DNA of 64,000 nucleotides from Brachymonas sp049977365 (GTDB lineage Bacteria; Pseudomonadota; Gammaproteobacteria; Burkholderiales; Burkholderiaceae_C): contig NZ_JBNGEN010000006.1 in assembly GCF_049977365.1 (NCBI RefSeq), forward strand, positions 1-64,000, given 5' to 3'. Of the stretch, positions 37,380-46,760 are shown piece after piece; within the stretch, counting starts at the first letter, position 1; every line of letters begins with the position of its first letter. Below the pieces are notes generated by a model. It was not told where the DNA came from. It saw only the letters and a program-made list of their open reading frames with translations, and did no database searches. Position numbers and translations under genes: made by a program.

Positions 37380-37910
37380 TCAGTCCTCCAGCCAGTCAGA
37401 AAGCTCCTCGGCGTGTTCCTCTTCCTGTTCGAGGATGCCTTCGAGCATGCGCTTGGTGGTGGGGTCCTTGTCGGCCACGAGTTGGATGATCTGGCGGTAG
37501 GTTTCCACCGCGACGCGCTCGGCCACCAGGTTGGCCCGGATCATGGCCTTGAGGTCGGTGCTGTCGTCGTAGTCGGCATGGCTGCGCTTGGACAGGGTAT
37601 CGGGGTTGAGATCGGGCGAACCGCCCAGCTGCACGATGCGCTCGGCCAGAAGGTCGGCATGGGCCAGCTCCTCGTTGGCATGCACCAGAAACTCCTCGGC
37701 GATCTTGGGGGAGGCCAGCCCCTTGGCGGTGCAGGCATGGCGGCGATAGCGCAGCACGCAGACCCACTCGGTCGCGAGCGAAGCATTGAGCAGCGCACAG
37801 ATGTCTGCGGCCCACGGCGCAATGCTGGGGGTGACGGCACCGTCATCCAGACTTTTCTTGGACTTCTCGATAGCCGACTGATCCAGCTTGAGGGAAGAAT
37901 GACTCGTCAT
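37380..37910 (-). CDS. Ferritin-like/bacterioferritin-family protein
   Basis: A 176-residue four-helix ferritin-like protein. Iron-ligand positions are suggested by ATEWVCVLRYRRH, HANEELAHADLLAERI, LVAERVAVETYRQI and LEQEEEHAEELSDWL, which give the Glu/ExxH pairs of the diiron site. It resembles the Bfr/Dps-like group used for iron storage or oxidative protection. AAGGA lies seven bases upstream of the ATG at 37910. It forms a two-gene unit with the lipocalin. Confidence 0.87.
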   Translation of the reverse strand: MTSHSSLKLDQSAIEKSKKSLDDGAVTPSIAPWAADICALLNASLATEWVCVLRYRRHACTAKGLASPKIAEEFLVHANEELAHADLLAERIVQLGGSPDLNPDTLSKRSHADYDDSTDLKAMIRANLVAERVAVETYRQIIQLVADKDPTTKRMLEGILEQEEEHAEELSDWLED

Positions 37911-38487
37911 GACAGATTCCTTTACAAGAATTGAAAATGAAAAGATCCAACTGCCCTGAAAATATAGCGCCAAGGCACTCAGTGGAGAACGGATTGCTGC
38001 AGTTGCTGGCGTCTCTTACAAAATGACAATCCTGCCGCTGTGCCGGCAGCGGCAGAGAAGGCTGAGCCAGCAATCCCCGGACACAGGCCACGCCACACAG
38101 GCCCCGAAAGTCCCCTGCAAGGGGCATCGTCCAGGATGGGGGAGGAAAAAAAGCAGGAAGGGGAAAGAGGAGAAGAAGCAGCCGGGGCAGCCCTGCAGGG
38201 CGCCCGGTGCAGACGGGTATGCGCCCGAGTCCCTCGTGAGGAGCTGGCCGCCTGTGGGCTCCCTCTCGTGAAGGGGGTACAGGGTGGAAGCTGCCGTGTC
38301 GTGTGTCACACGGAGTGGCCGGTGGGCGATCCCTTTGGCATCGTGCGGCAGAAGCCGGAGCGGTTGCCGATGCGATATCCAATGTGTGTATGGTAGGCCG
38401 CACGCTGCGCAATATGCTGGCGTTGTGCAGGCAGATTCGCCAAAATGAAGCAGATAATTTCTCTTTTCATCGAAAGTGAGCAATTTC
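37911..38487. other. Gene-free region between ferritin-like and Lrp genes
   Basis: Holds the divergent promoters of the ferritin-like gene and the Lrp-type regulator. A purine-rich tract (plus strand, about 38136-38176) is the most obvious feature. Open frames here lack ribosome-binding sites and protein-like composition. I see no gene. Confidence 0.45.
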
Positions 38488-38952
38488 ATGGAAATGGACC
38501 GTTACGACCGCAAGATTCTCGCCGTGCTGCAGGAGCATGGACGCCTGAGCAACCAGGAGCTCGCCGAGCAGGTGGGACTGTCTCCTTCGCCCTGTCTGCG
38601 GCGTGTGCGGGCGCTGGAGGAAAGCGGCCTGATCGCAGGCTACCGGGCCATGCTCGATGCCCACAAGATGGGATTCACGCTCATGGCCCTGATCGGCATT
38701 TCCATGGACAAGCACACGCCCGAGCGGTTTGCCCACTTCGAGACGCTGGTGCAGGACATCCCGGAAGTGCTGGAGTGCCTGCTCATCACCGGACAGCAGT
38801 CCGACTACCAGATCAAGGTGGTGGTGCGCGACATGAAGGACTTCCAGCAGCTGCTGCTCGGCAAACTCACCCGCATCGAGGGGGTGACGGGGGTGCACAC
38901 CAGCTTCGTGCTGCGTCCGGTGTTCATGCGCACCTCGCTGCCGGTGGACTGA
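38488..38952 (+). CDS. Lrp/AsnC-family transcriptional regulator
   Basis: A 154-residue regulator. The N-terminal HTH (ILAVLQEHGRLSNQELAEQVGLSPSPCLRRVRALE) is followed by the RAM ligand domain with GFTLMALIGISMD and the C-terminal GVTGVHTSFVLRP. This fits the Lrp/AsnC group; the amino acid sensed is unknown. ATG at 38488 with GTGAG upstream was preferred to a GTG at 38476. Confidence 0.92.
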   Translation: MEMDRYDRKILAVLQEHGRLSNQELAEQVGLSPSPCLRRVRALEESGLIAGYRAMLDAHKMGFTLMALIGISMDKHTPERFAHFETLVQDIPEVLECLLITGQQSDYQIKVVVRDMKDFQQLLLGKLTRIEGVTGVHTSFVLRPVFMRTSLPVD

Positions 38953-39191
38953 GAAACGCCTGTTCGGCAAGCGGAGGACCGACCCGGCAGGGGAGGCCGA
39001 TGGACAAGGACAGAGGGCTGCATCACGATCTGCAGGTTTCATGACATAGGTCACGCAACAGAGCAGAAGCTGTTGCAGAACACCCCAGACAGGGGGAAAA
39101 GGCGCCCCGAAAGCAAGGTAAGGCAACGTGACAGCAAAAATTCCCCCACGTATACTGCCTTGCATTCATTTGCAGTTCTCTTTCCCTCACC

Positions 39192-39740
39192 GTGCACATT
39201 ACCCAGCATACGGATTACGCGTTGCGTGTCCTGATCTATCTGCAGGCCAATGGCCACCGGCTGGTGACCATCCAGGAAATCTCCGATCGCTTCGGCATTT
39301 CCCGCAGCCATCTCATGAAAGTCGTCAACCAGCTCATCCGCGCCGGCTACGTGGATGGCCTGCGGGGCAAGGGAGGGGGCCTGCGGCTGGCACGGGAGGC
39401 CAGCAAGATCGTCATCGGCGATGTGGTGCGCCACATGGAGCGGGACTTCCATCTGGTCGAATGCTTTGCGGACGGCAGCCAGTGCCTGCTCACCGGCAGC
39501 TGTCACCTGCGCGGGGTGCTGGGCAAGGCCCTGCATGCCTTTCTGGTCGTGCTTGACCAGGTCACGCTGGAAAGCATCATGTCCGAGCACGAACAACGCA
39601 TTCTGTTCATGCCCTCGATGGGCACGGGCCTGCGCAAGCCCGTGGATGCCGAGGACCCCCTCATGGCCTGTCGGCGGGTACCTGTCTCTGCCTCGCTCGA
39701 CGCAGCCAACGACGCCGACGACGCCCTTTCCGGCACCTGA
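39192..39740 (+). CDS. nsrR: NsrR-type Rrf2-family nitric-oxide-sensing repressor
   Basis: A 182-residue Rrf2 regulator starting at GTG. The HTH is at residues ~24-62 (TIQEISDRFGISRSHLMKVV). Cys91, Cys98 and Cys104 (VECFADGSQCLLTGSCHL) give the three cluster-binding cysteines, and Asp8 (HTDYALR) is at the position that supplies the fourth ligand in NsrR. NO loss of the Fe-S cluster normally relieves repression. The ~35-residue C-terminal extension is Asp/Ala-rich and unusual. No NO-detoxifying gene is adjacent. Confidence 0.88.
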   Translation: MHITQHTDYALRVLIYLQANGHRLVTIQEISDRFGISRSHLMKVVNQLIRAGYVDGLRGKGGGLRLAREASKIVIGDVVRHMERDFHLVECFADGSQCLLTGSCHLRGVLGKALHAFLVVLDQVTLESIMSEHEQRILFMPSMGTGLRKPVDAEDPLMACRRVPVSASLDAANDADDALSGT

Positions 39741-39815
39741 GGGCGCGGCACCAGCCGCCTTCGTATCCCGCCGCCGTCACACGGGGCAGCGCTCTCCTGC
39801 GGGTGGCGCCTGTGC

Positions 39816-40997
39816 CTATTCCATTTCGCCGATGGTCTTGCGCAGCCGGACGTTGGCGATCCAGAAGAAGACCGATCCCGTCACGCAGATGGCCAGGAGC
39901 GAGGGCCAGATGGTCTCGATCCCGGCGCCCCGGAACAGCACGCCCTGTGCGAAGCTCACGAAGTGGATGGTGGGCGTCGCCGACATGAGCAGGCGCACGG
40001 CCTCGGGCATGCTTTCGAGCGGCGTGATGGACCCCGAGAGCACGATGAGCGGCAGCAGCACCAGGATGGCCAGCAGGCCGAACTGGGGCATGCTGCGCGC
40101 GAGCGTGCCGAGAAAGATGCCGAGCGAGGTGGTGGAGAACAGGTAGATGAGCGTGCCGAGGGCGAACAGCGCCACCGAGCCGTTGACCTGCACGCCGAGC
40201 ACCCCCCGCACGATGACGGTGAGCGCCAGCAGCGCTCCCCCGAGCACCACCACGCTCATGCTCCAGACCTTGGAGAGCATGATCTCCAGCGAGGTGACGG
40301 GCATGACCAGCAGGTGCTCGATGGTGCCGTGCTCGCGCTCGCGGATGAGCGCCGCCCCTGCGAGCACGATCGACAGCAGGGTGAGGTTGTTGATGATGCT
40401 GGTCAGCCCCCCGAACCACGAGCCGTAGAGGTTGGGGTTGTACTTGACGCGCACCACCAGATCGGTGGGCAGGGGCAGATCGGCACTGCGGTGGTTCTGG
40501 GCCCAGGCGAGCACTTCCTCGACCAGGATGGTCTCGACGTAGCCGGGGCCGGAGAGGGCCTGGCTCTGCCGGGTGGCATCGACGTTGAGCTGCAGGGCCG
40601 GATGCCGGCCTGCCACCAGATCGCGCTGGAAGTTGGGCGGGATGTCGAGCACGAAGGTGTCCTCGCCCATGTCCATGACGCGGTCCATCTGCTCCCGGCC
40701 TATGAGACGCGGGGGCATGAAGTAGGGGGGACGCAGCGCGTCGATGAGCCGCTGCGAGAGGGCTGACTGGTCCTCGTCGACGACGGCGATGGCCGCGTTG
40801 CTCAGGGTGTCGGGCTTGGCGCGTGCATCGGCGAGCACGGCCCCGGTGAACATGAAGACGATCACGCCCATCATGGCCCAGTCGCGCAGCAGGCTGAAGA
40901 ATTCCTTGATCCCCAGGAAGTAGATGTTCTGCAGGCTGCGCCGCACGCTGGCGCGCGCGGCCTGCAGGCGGATGGCGGTGCGGTCGTCGTCGGACAT
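39816..40997 (-). CDS. ABC-2 type permease (YhhJ/YbhR-like)
   Basis: A 393-residue ABC-2 permease. A cytoplasmic start is followed by TM1 (WAMMGVIVFMFTGAVL), a large periplasmic domain (~60-195) and about five C-terminal helices, including LTLLSIVLAGAALIREREHGTIEHLLVMPVT with the conserved EREHGT motif. It starts two bases after the RbbA-type gene stop, so it is the last gene of the exporter operon and probably pairs with that protein's own permease half. Confidence 0.92.
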   Translation of the reverse strand: MSDDDRTAIRLQAARASVRRSLQNIYFLGIKEFFSLLRDWAMMGVIVFMFTGAVLADARAKPDTLSNAAIAVVDEDQSALSQRLIDALRPPYFMPPRLIGREQMDRVMDMGEDTFVLDIPPNFQRDLVAGRHPALQLNVDATRQSQALSGPGYVETILVEEVLAWAQNHRSADLPLPTDLVVRVKYNPNLYGSWFGGLTSIINNLTLLSIVLAGAALIREREHGTIEHLLVMPVTSLEIMLSKVWSMSVVVLGGALLALTVIVRGVLGVQVNGSVALFALGTLIYLFSTTSLGIFLGTLARSMPQFGLLAILVLLPLIVLSGSITPLESMPEAVRLLMSATPTIHFVSFAQGVLFRGAGIETIWPSLLAICVTGSVFFWIANVRLRKTIGEME

Positions 40998-40998
40998 G

Positions 40999-43842
40999 TC
41001 AGTCGGCCTGTTTCTTGAGAAAGCGCACAGACAGCAGGGTCAGCACGGGCACCATGAGCAGCAGGGGCCACAGGGCGCTGGCGAGTTCGCCAAAGCCCAG
41101 CGCCTTGGAAAAGGCCCCCCGGCTGATGGTGAGGTAGTAGGAGGTGGGATAGATCATGCCGATGAAGCGTCCCAGCCCCTGCAGCGAGCTGACCGGGTCG
41201 ATCAGCCCTGAGTACTGGATGGCCGGGATCATCGAGGCAATGGCCGTGCCGGCAATGGCAGCCACCTGGCTGCGGGTGAGCGAGGAGGCCAGCAGCCCCA
41301 GCCCCGTGGTGGCCGTGACATACACCAGCGTGCTCAGCACATAGGCCGGCAGGCTGCCGGTGAAGGCCACCCCGAACTGCAGCAGGGCCTGCAGGAACAC
41401 GAGCAGGAAGCTCATCATGGCAAGGGCGATGTAGGGCAGCTGCTTGCCGAGCAGGAACTCCACCCGCGTGACCGGGGTGGTGTACATGTTCATGATGGAG
41501 CCCAGCTCCTTCTCGCGCACCACTCCGAGCGCCATGAGCATCGAGGGGATGAAGACGAGCAGGATGGGGATCATGGCGGGCACCATGGCCACAAGGCTCT
41601 TCATGTCCGGGTTGTAGCGGTAGCGGGTATCGACCGACAGCGGCACCTGCATCGACTGCCCGGTGAACTCCCGGGCCCAGGTCTGCAGCGTCTGCAGATG
41701 CATGGCCTGCAGGTAACCGGACACGGTCTCGCCACGCAGCGGCATGGAGCCGTCCACCCAGGCCCCGATCTGCGGACGGGCACCGCGTTCCAGATCGCGC
41801 CCGAATCCCGGCGGGATCTGCAGCGCCAGCGCCAGCTCGCCGGTCTTCATGCGTGCATCCAGCTCCTGCAGGCTGTGCAGGGCAGGGCGCTGCCGAAAGT
41901 AGCGCGAGCCCGCGATTTGCAAGGTGTAGTCCTGGCTCAGACGGCTCTGGTCCTGGTCGAGGACGGCGTAATTGAGGTTTTCCACATCGAGCCGGATGCC
42001 GTAGCCGAGCACCATCATCAGCAGCACGCTGCCGAGCAGCGCCATGGCGAGGCGGATGGGATCGCGGCGCAGTTCGAGCGTTTCGCGGGCGCTGTAGCTC
42101 AGCAGCCGCGCCAGGCTCCAGCGCGGCGGGGCCGCCACCACAGCAGGCCGTGCTGCGGGCACCGGGGACGAGGCTGGGGAAGACGGGGCTGGCACAGCTG
42201 CCTGGGCCGCTTCTTCCGGCAGGGCGGCCTCGCCGCTGCGGCCCATGGCGTCTTCCAGGTAGTCGATGAAGGCCGCCTCCAGCGTGGGCGCTCCGCGCGC
42301 GGCCACCAGCGCGGCGGGGGTGTCGCAGGCCAGCACATGGCCGGCATGCATGAGCGAGATGCGGTCGCAGCGCGCCGCCTCGTTCATGAAGTGGGTGGAG
42401 ATGAAGATGGTGACCCCGTCCCGGCGGGACAGGTCGATCATGAGGGACCAGAATTCGTCGCGGGCGATCGGATCGACCCCCGAGGTCGGCTCGTCGAGGA
42501 TCAGCACATCCGGATGGTGCAGGACGGCCACGGCGAGCTGCAGCCGCTGCCGCATGCCGAGCGGCAGGGCATCGGGCTGCTGGTCGAGCACGTCGTCGAG
42601 GCCAAATCGCTCGGTGAGCTCGCGCATGCGCGGCGCGATCCGCTCGGCCGGCAGGTGGAACAGCCGGGCGTGCAGCAGCAGGTTCTGCCGCACCGACAGC
42701 TCCGAATACAGCGAGAACCCCTGCGACATATAGCCCACCCGGCTGCGGGTGGCCATGTTGTCGGCGTCCATGCGCTCGCCGAACAGCAGGGCTTCTCCCC
42801 GGGTCGGCGGCAACAGGCCGGTGAGCATCTTCATGGTGGTGGACTTGCCGCAGCCGTTGGAGCCGAGAAAGCCGAAGATCTCGCCCCGGCGCACCTGCAG
42901 CGTCACGTCATCCACAGCCACGAAGTCGCCGAAGGCTTTGCGCAGCCCCTTGGCGTCGATCACCACCGGAGCCTGTGCCACGTCGAGCGGTGGAATGACC
43001 AGGGCCTCGTGACCCTGCAGGCGCTCGGGGGGGAGCAGGTGCAGAAAGGCCTCCTCCAGGGTGGCCGTGCCGGTGCGTGCCCTGAGCTCCCCGGGCGTGC
43101 CGGTGGCCAGCACCCGCCCTGCATCCATGGCCACGAGCCAGTCGTACTGCTCGGCTTCTTCCATGTAGGCGGTGGCAACGAGCACGCTCATCTGCGGCCG
43201 TCCCCGGCGGATGCGGTCGATGAGTTCCCAGAACTGGCGCCGCGAGAGCGGGTCGACCCCCGTGGTGGGCTCGTCGAGGATGAGCAGATCGGGATCGTGG
43301 ATGAGCGCACAGCACAGCCCGAGCTTCTGCTTCATGCCCCCCGAGAGCTTCTGGGCAGGGCGATCGGCAAAGGGCGACATGCCGGTGGCCGCCAGCAGCT
43401 CGGCGATGCGGCGCCGGCGCTCGGCCCGTGTCTGCCCGAACAGGCGCCCGAAGAAGTCGATGTTCTCGAACACCGACAGGGTGGGGTAGAGATTCTTGCC
43501 GAGTCCCTGCGGCATGTAGGCAATGCGTCCGCAGCTCACACGGCGGTGCTCGGCATCGGCCATGTCGCCATCGAGCACGCGCACCTGTCCTTCCTGGATC
43601 CGGCGGGCGCCCGCAATGAGCCCCAGCAGAGTGGACTTGCCCACCCCGTCCGGCCCGATCAGGCCCACCATGCATCCGGCCGGCAGGTCGAGGTCGATGT
43701 GGTCGTTGGCCCGCGTGGCGCCGTAGCGGTGGGTCACTCCGCGCAGGCTGGCCACGGACGGAACCGCAGGCGCCCCGGCCGGAGTCGCGGGAGCAGAAGG
43801 AGCGCTCCCCACGGCAAGAGGGGCGTCGGAGGCAGCGGTCAT
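40999..43842 (-). CDS. rbbA: RbbA-type protein: two ABC ATPase domains fused to an ABC-2 permease
   Basis: A 947-residue fusion, similar to E. coli RbbA/YhiH (ribosome-associated ATPase/putative transporter). ATPase 1 has Walker A GPDGVGKST at 63-71, signature LSGGMKQK near 167 and Walker B LLILDEPTTGVDP near 187. ATPase 2 has Walker A GSNGCGKST at 328-336 but a divergent signature LPLGMRQR in place of LSGGQ. A 40-residue Pro/Ala linker is followed by an ABC-2 permease half (~585-947) with VREKELGSIMNMYTTPVTR. It overlaps the adaptor gene stop by four bases. Here it looks like the motor of an exporter. Confidence 0.92.
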   Translation of the reverse strand: MTAASDAPLAVGSAPSAPATPAGAPAVPSVASLRGVTHRYGATRANDHIDLDLPAGCMVGLIGPDGVGKSTLLGLIAGARRIQEGQVRVLDGDMADAEHRRVSCGRIAYMPQGLGKNLYPTLSVFENIDFFGRLFGQTRAERRRRIAELLAATGMSPFADRPAQKLSGGMKQKLGLCCALIHDPDLLILDEPTTGVDPLSRRQFWELIDRIRRGRPQMSVLVATAYMEEAEQYDWLVAMDAGRVLATGTPGELRARTGTATLEEAFLHLLPPERLQGHEALVIPPLDVAQAPVVIDAKGLRKAFGDFVAVDDVTLQVRRGEIFGFLGSNGCGKSTTMKMLTGLLPPTRGEALLFGERMDADNMATRSRVGYMSQGFSLYSELSVRQNLLLHARLFHLPAERIAPRMRELTERFGLDDVLDQQPDALPLGMRQRLQLAVAVLHHPDVLILDEPTSGVDPIARDEFWSLMIDLSRRDGVTIFISTHFMNEAARCDRISLMHAGHVLACDTPAALVAARGAPTLEAAFIDYLEDAMGRSGEAALPEEAAQAAVPAPSSPASSPVPAARPAVVAAPPRWSLARLLSYSARETLELRRDPIRLAMALLGSVLLMMVLGYGIRLDVENLNYAVLDQDQSRLSQDYTLQIAGSRYFRQRPALHSLQELDARMKTGELALALQIPPGFGRDLERGARPQIGAWVDGSMPLRGETVSGYLQAMHLQTLQTWAREFTGQSMQVPLSVDTRYRYNPDMKSLVAMVPAMIPILLVFIPSMLMALGVVREKELGSIMNMYTTPVTRVEFLLGKQLPYIALAMMSFLLVFLQALLQFGVAFTGSLPAYVLSTLVYVTATTGLGLLASSLTRSQVAAIAGTAIASMIPAIQYSGLIDPVSSLQGLGRFIGMIYPTSYYLTISRGAFSKALGFGELASALWPLLLMVPVLTLLSVRFLKKQAD

Positions 43843-44912
43843 GGCAGATGGACTTGCAGGTTCTGCGGCCAGTCATGGCGCGCATCGAGCCGCACGTGGG
43901 CCACGCCGGTCATGCCGGACTTGACCTGGTTCTGGTACTTCTGGAGCAGTGCCGGGTCCACCCGCGCCTTGACACGGAACATGAGCTTCTGGCGCTCGTT
44001 CCGGGTCTCCACCGCCTTGGGCGTGAACTGCGCCACACCCGCCACATAGCTCACCGTGGCCGGAATCACGAACCCGGGCGCGGCATCGAGCACGATGCGC
44101 ACCTCGTTGCCGAGTCCGACCTGCCCTGCCACCTCGTCGGGCAGGAAGAAGGTCATGTAGACATCGTGCAGATCGAGCATGCTGAGCACACGCCCCCCTG
44201 CACCCACCACCTCGCCGGGCTGCACCACACGGTACTGGATGCGGCCGCTGCGGGGCGCCTTGAGATCGGTGTCGTCGAGCTCGCTGCGGATGCGGGCCAC
44301 CCCTGCCTGGGCCGCATCAATGCCGGCCTGCGCCTGCCGCACCTGGGCCTGTGCCACCTGCAGCCCTTCCTTGACGGCCTGAATCTGGGCACGTGCCACC
44401 GACACGGCCGATTCGGTGCTGTTCACGCGCGTGCGGTCCTCGTCGACCTGCTGCTGCGAAATGGCCCGATCGGCCAGCAGCGACTGGGTGCGCCCGAGCG
44501 TGGTGCGCGCCATGCCGCGCTCTCCCTCGCGCTGGCGCAGCACGGCCTCGGCGGTGACAAGGTCGGCACGGGTCTTGGACACCAGCGCCAGGGCCGACAC
44601 CTTCTTGCTCTGCGCATCGAGCAGCTGGGCCTCGGCCTGGTGCAGCACCGCCTGCATGGAGGCGTTGTCCATGTGGGCCACCACCTGCCCCACCTTCACC
44701 GGATCGCCCTCATTGACCAGAATGTCCTGCACCCGTCCGGCGCCCTTGGCGGCAATGTCCACCTCGGTGGCCTCGATGCGGCCGTTGCCCGACGCAAAGC
44801 CCTCCGGATCGCGGCCAGCCTGCTGGTGCTGCCAGTACCACCAGCCCCCGGCAACCACGGCGACTGTCGCCGCTGCAGCTGCCAGCCATTGTTGCTTGCG
44901 AGTGAATGTCAC
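43839..44912 (-). CDS. HlyD-family adaptor (YhiI-like)
   Basis: A 357-residue membrane-fusion protein. The N-terminal anchor (LAAAAATVAVVAGGWWYW, ~10-27) is followed by the barrel half (GRIEATEVDIAAKGAGRV), a coiled coil (~75-215), the second half (LKAPRSGRIQYRVVQPGEVV) and a beta-barrel. YhiI-RbbA-YhhJ is a recurrent cluster. Both ends overlap neighbours by four bases, so all parts are translated together. Confidence 0.92.
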   Translation of the reverse strand: MTFTRKQQWLAAAAATVAVVAGGWWYWQHQQAGRDPEGFASGNGRIEATEVDIAAKGAGRVQDILVNEGDPVKVGQVVAHMDNASMQAVLHQAEAQLLDAQSKKVSALALVSKTRADLVTAEAVLRQREGERGMARTTLGRTQSLLADRAISQQQVDEDRTRVNSTESAVSVARAQIQAVKEGLQVAQAQVRQAQAGIDAAQAGVARIRSELDDTDLKAPRSGRIQYRVVQPGEVVGAGGRVLSMLDLHDVYMTFFLPDEVAGQVGLGNEVRIVLDAAPGFVIPATVSYVAGVAQFTPKAVETRNERQKLMFRVKARVDPALLQKYQNQVKSGMTGVAHVRLDARHDWPQNLQVHLP

Positions 44913-46474
44913 GGTTGAATTCCTTCCTGAACGGTGGCCGCCGGTGCGGCGGCACGCATGGATGCCGATGCAGCCCCTGCGGGCGCCGTGGGCACGAACG
45001 CAATGGCCGCATCGCCGCCGAGCGCCTTGTACAGTCCCACCAGACTGCTCAGGCGGGCGCGGTGCAGCTGCACCAGCCCCTGTTCGGCCGCAAAGCGGGA
45101 ACGCTCGGCATCGAGCACCTCGAAATAGCTGTTGTAGCCACGGTCATAGCGCTTCAGGGCAATGCGCTCGCGATCGCCCTGCGCCGCCACCAGCTCCCGG
45201 ACGTCCCTTTCCTGCTCGGCCAGCCAGTGCCGGGCCGCCATCAGTTCGGACACTTCTCGAAACGCCCCACGGATGCTGCTCTCGTACTGCGCCACCAGCT
45301 CGTTGCGCCGGGCTTCGGCCAGATCGAGATGCGCCTGGGTGCGTCCGCCGTCGAACAGCGGCATGTGAATGCTCGGCACAAACAGCCACGCCCCGTAGGC
45401 ATGGTCGAACAGATTGGAGAAGGAATCGCTGATGGCGCCCCCCGCCCCCGTGAGCGTGACGCTGGGCAGAAATGCAGCCCGGGCTGCCGCGACATTGGCC
45501 CGCGCGGCGCGCAGCTGCCATTCGGCCGCACGGATGTCCGGTCGCCGCGTCAGCAGCGTGGAAGGCAGCCCCGCTGGCAGCGGGCGGTCTGCCAGCCGGG
45601 TGAGCGGATGCTCGCCCTGTGCCTTGGGGGGATCGGGCAGGTGCGTGAGCTGGGTGAGCAGGGCGCGGTTCTGTGCCAGACTGCGTTCGAGTGCCGCCAC
45701 ATCGGCGCGGGTGCTCGCCACCAGACTCTCGGTCTGGCGCACCTCCATGTCCGAAATCAGTCCCACCGCTGCCCGGCGCCGCATGATGCGGTGGCTTTCC
45801 TCGTTGGCCGCCAGCGTGCGGTGCGCCAGCGCCAGCCGCTCCTGCAGCTCCAGCCCCTGCAGCCAGGTGTCGGTGACCAGCGCCATCAGGCTGGTGCGGA
45901 ATGCCTGCTGCGCCTCGGCGCTGGCCAGATAGGTATCGCGCGCGGCCTGATTGAGCTGGCGGATCTTGCCCCAGAAGTCGATTTCATAGGGCGTGAGCAC
46001 CACCCCGGCCTGGTAGGTGGAAAGAATCTGTGTGCGATCGACCGATTGCAGCATCGAGGCCCATGGCTGCGGCAGCGCCCCCGAGGGCACCTGATCGATG
46101 GGCAGATCGACCCGGCTGCGGATGCCCTGCGCTCCCATCCCGATGGCGGGCAGCGAATTGGCCCGCTGCAGCCCGGCCGAGGCGCGCGCCTCCTCCACAC
46201 GGGCGACGGAAGCCCGCAGGTCGCTGTTGTAATCGAGCGCCGCCTGCAACAGCCGGTGCAGGTCCGGATCGGGAAAAAGATCGTCCCAGCGCAGCACCGG
46301 CGCAGCCGCTTCCTGCTGCTCCTGGGCTCGCACGGCCACCGGATAGGAAGAGGGCAGGGCCGCCACCGGCGGCTCGGGCCGGGGAGCGGATGCACACCCC
46401 AGAAGCCCCAGGGCCACCATGGTCCCCGCCATGATCGTGCGCAACGGACAGAAAGAATGCTCGGGCAAGTTCAT
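44909..46474 (-). CDS. Outer-membrane efflux lipoprotein of the RbbA-type exporter (NodT family)
   Basis: A 521-residue outer-membrane channel. Lipobox LGLLGC with Cys27. Two OEP repeats are visible, with TPYEIDFWGKIRQLNQAARD and the later SIHMPLFDGGRTQAHLDLAEAR. GAGGTG lies five bases before the ATG. It is first in the exporter operon (outer-membrane factor, adaptor, RbbA, permease) and divergent from a TetR regulator. It is the third outer-membrane factor of this type in the window. Confidence 0.9.
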   Translation of the reverse strand: MNLPEHSFCPLRTIMAGTMVALGLLGCASAPRPEPPVAALPSSYPVAVRAQEQQEAAAPVLRWDDLFPDPDLHRLLQAALDYNSDLRASVARVEEARASAGLQRANSLPAIGMGAQGIRSRVDLPIDQVPSGALPQPWASMLQSVDRTQILSTYQAGVVLTPYEIDFWGKIRQLNQAARDTYLASAEAQQAFRTSLMALVTDTWLQGLELQERLALAHRTLAANEESHRIMRRRAAVGLISDMEVRQTESLVASTRADVAALERSLAQNRALLTQLTHLPDPPKAQGEHPLTRLADRPLPAGLPSTLLTRRPDIRAAEWQLRAARANVAAARAAFLPSVTLTGAGGAISDSFSNLFDHAYGAWLFVPSIHMPLFDGGRTQAHLDLAEARRNELVAQYESSIRGAFREVSELMAARHWLAEQERDVRELVAAQGDRERIALKRYDRGYNSYFEVLDAERSRFAAEQGLVQLHRARLSSLVGLYKALGGDAAIAFVPTAPAGAASASMRAAAPAATVQEGIQP

Positions 46475-46708
46475 GACACCTCATCATCTCAGGCCACAAT
46501 ACCCGCAAAGATCCCGGGCAGCCTGCAGGACACAGCCCCGCTCCGGCGCGAGGCACCACGGCAGAGGCAGGTCATGGAATCATTATGGGAGGAAACCGGG
46601 GACCCGTCTGTCAGGCGGCAGACCACAGATCCACACCTCTTTCCACATGCACCAGCGCGCCACAGCATCTTGCACCGCAGCCCCGGACCTCCGATGATCC
46701 GCATTGTA

Positions 46709-46726
46709 ATTCAACACATGTTGAAT
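46709..46726. promoter_or_regulatory. TetR-type operator candidate
   Basis: ATTCAACA-CA-TGTTGAAT is a perfect 8-bp inverted repeat in the divergent region between the exporter operon and the TetR gene, 34 bases before the TetR start. It overlaps where a promoter would lie for that gene, so autoregulation and control of the exporter are likely by inference. Confidence 0.6.
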
Positions 46727-46760
46727 AAATGAGTCCGACATCCTTCCGAGCCGTTTCGCC

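Noticed and set aside
38016..38489. Frames on both strands between the ferritin-like and Lrp genes
   Set aside because: They run through a purine/pyrimidine tract, giving Lys/Glu or Leu/Phe/Pro runs, and have no start signals.
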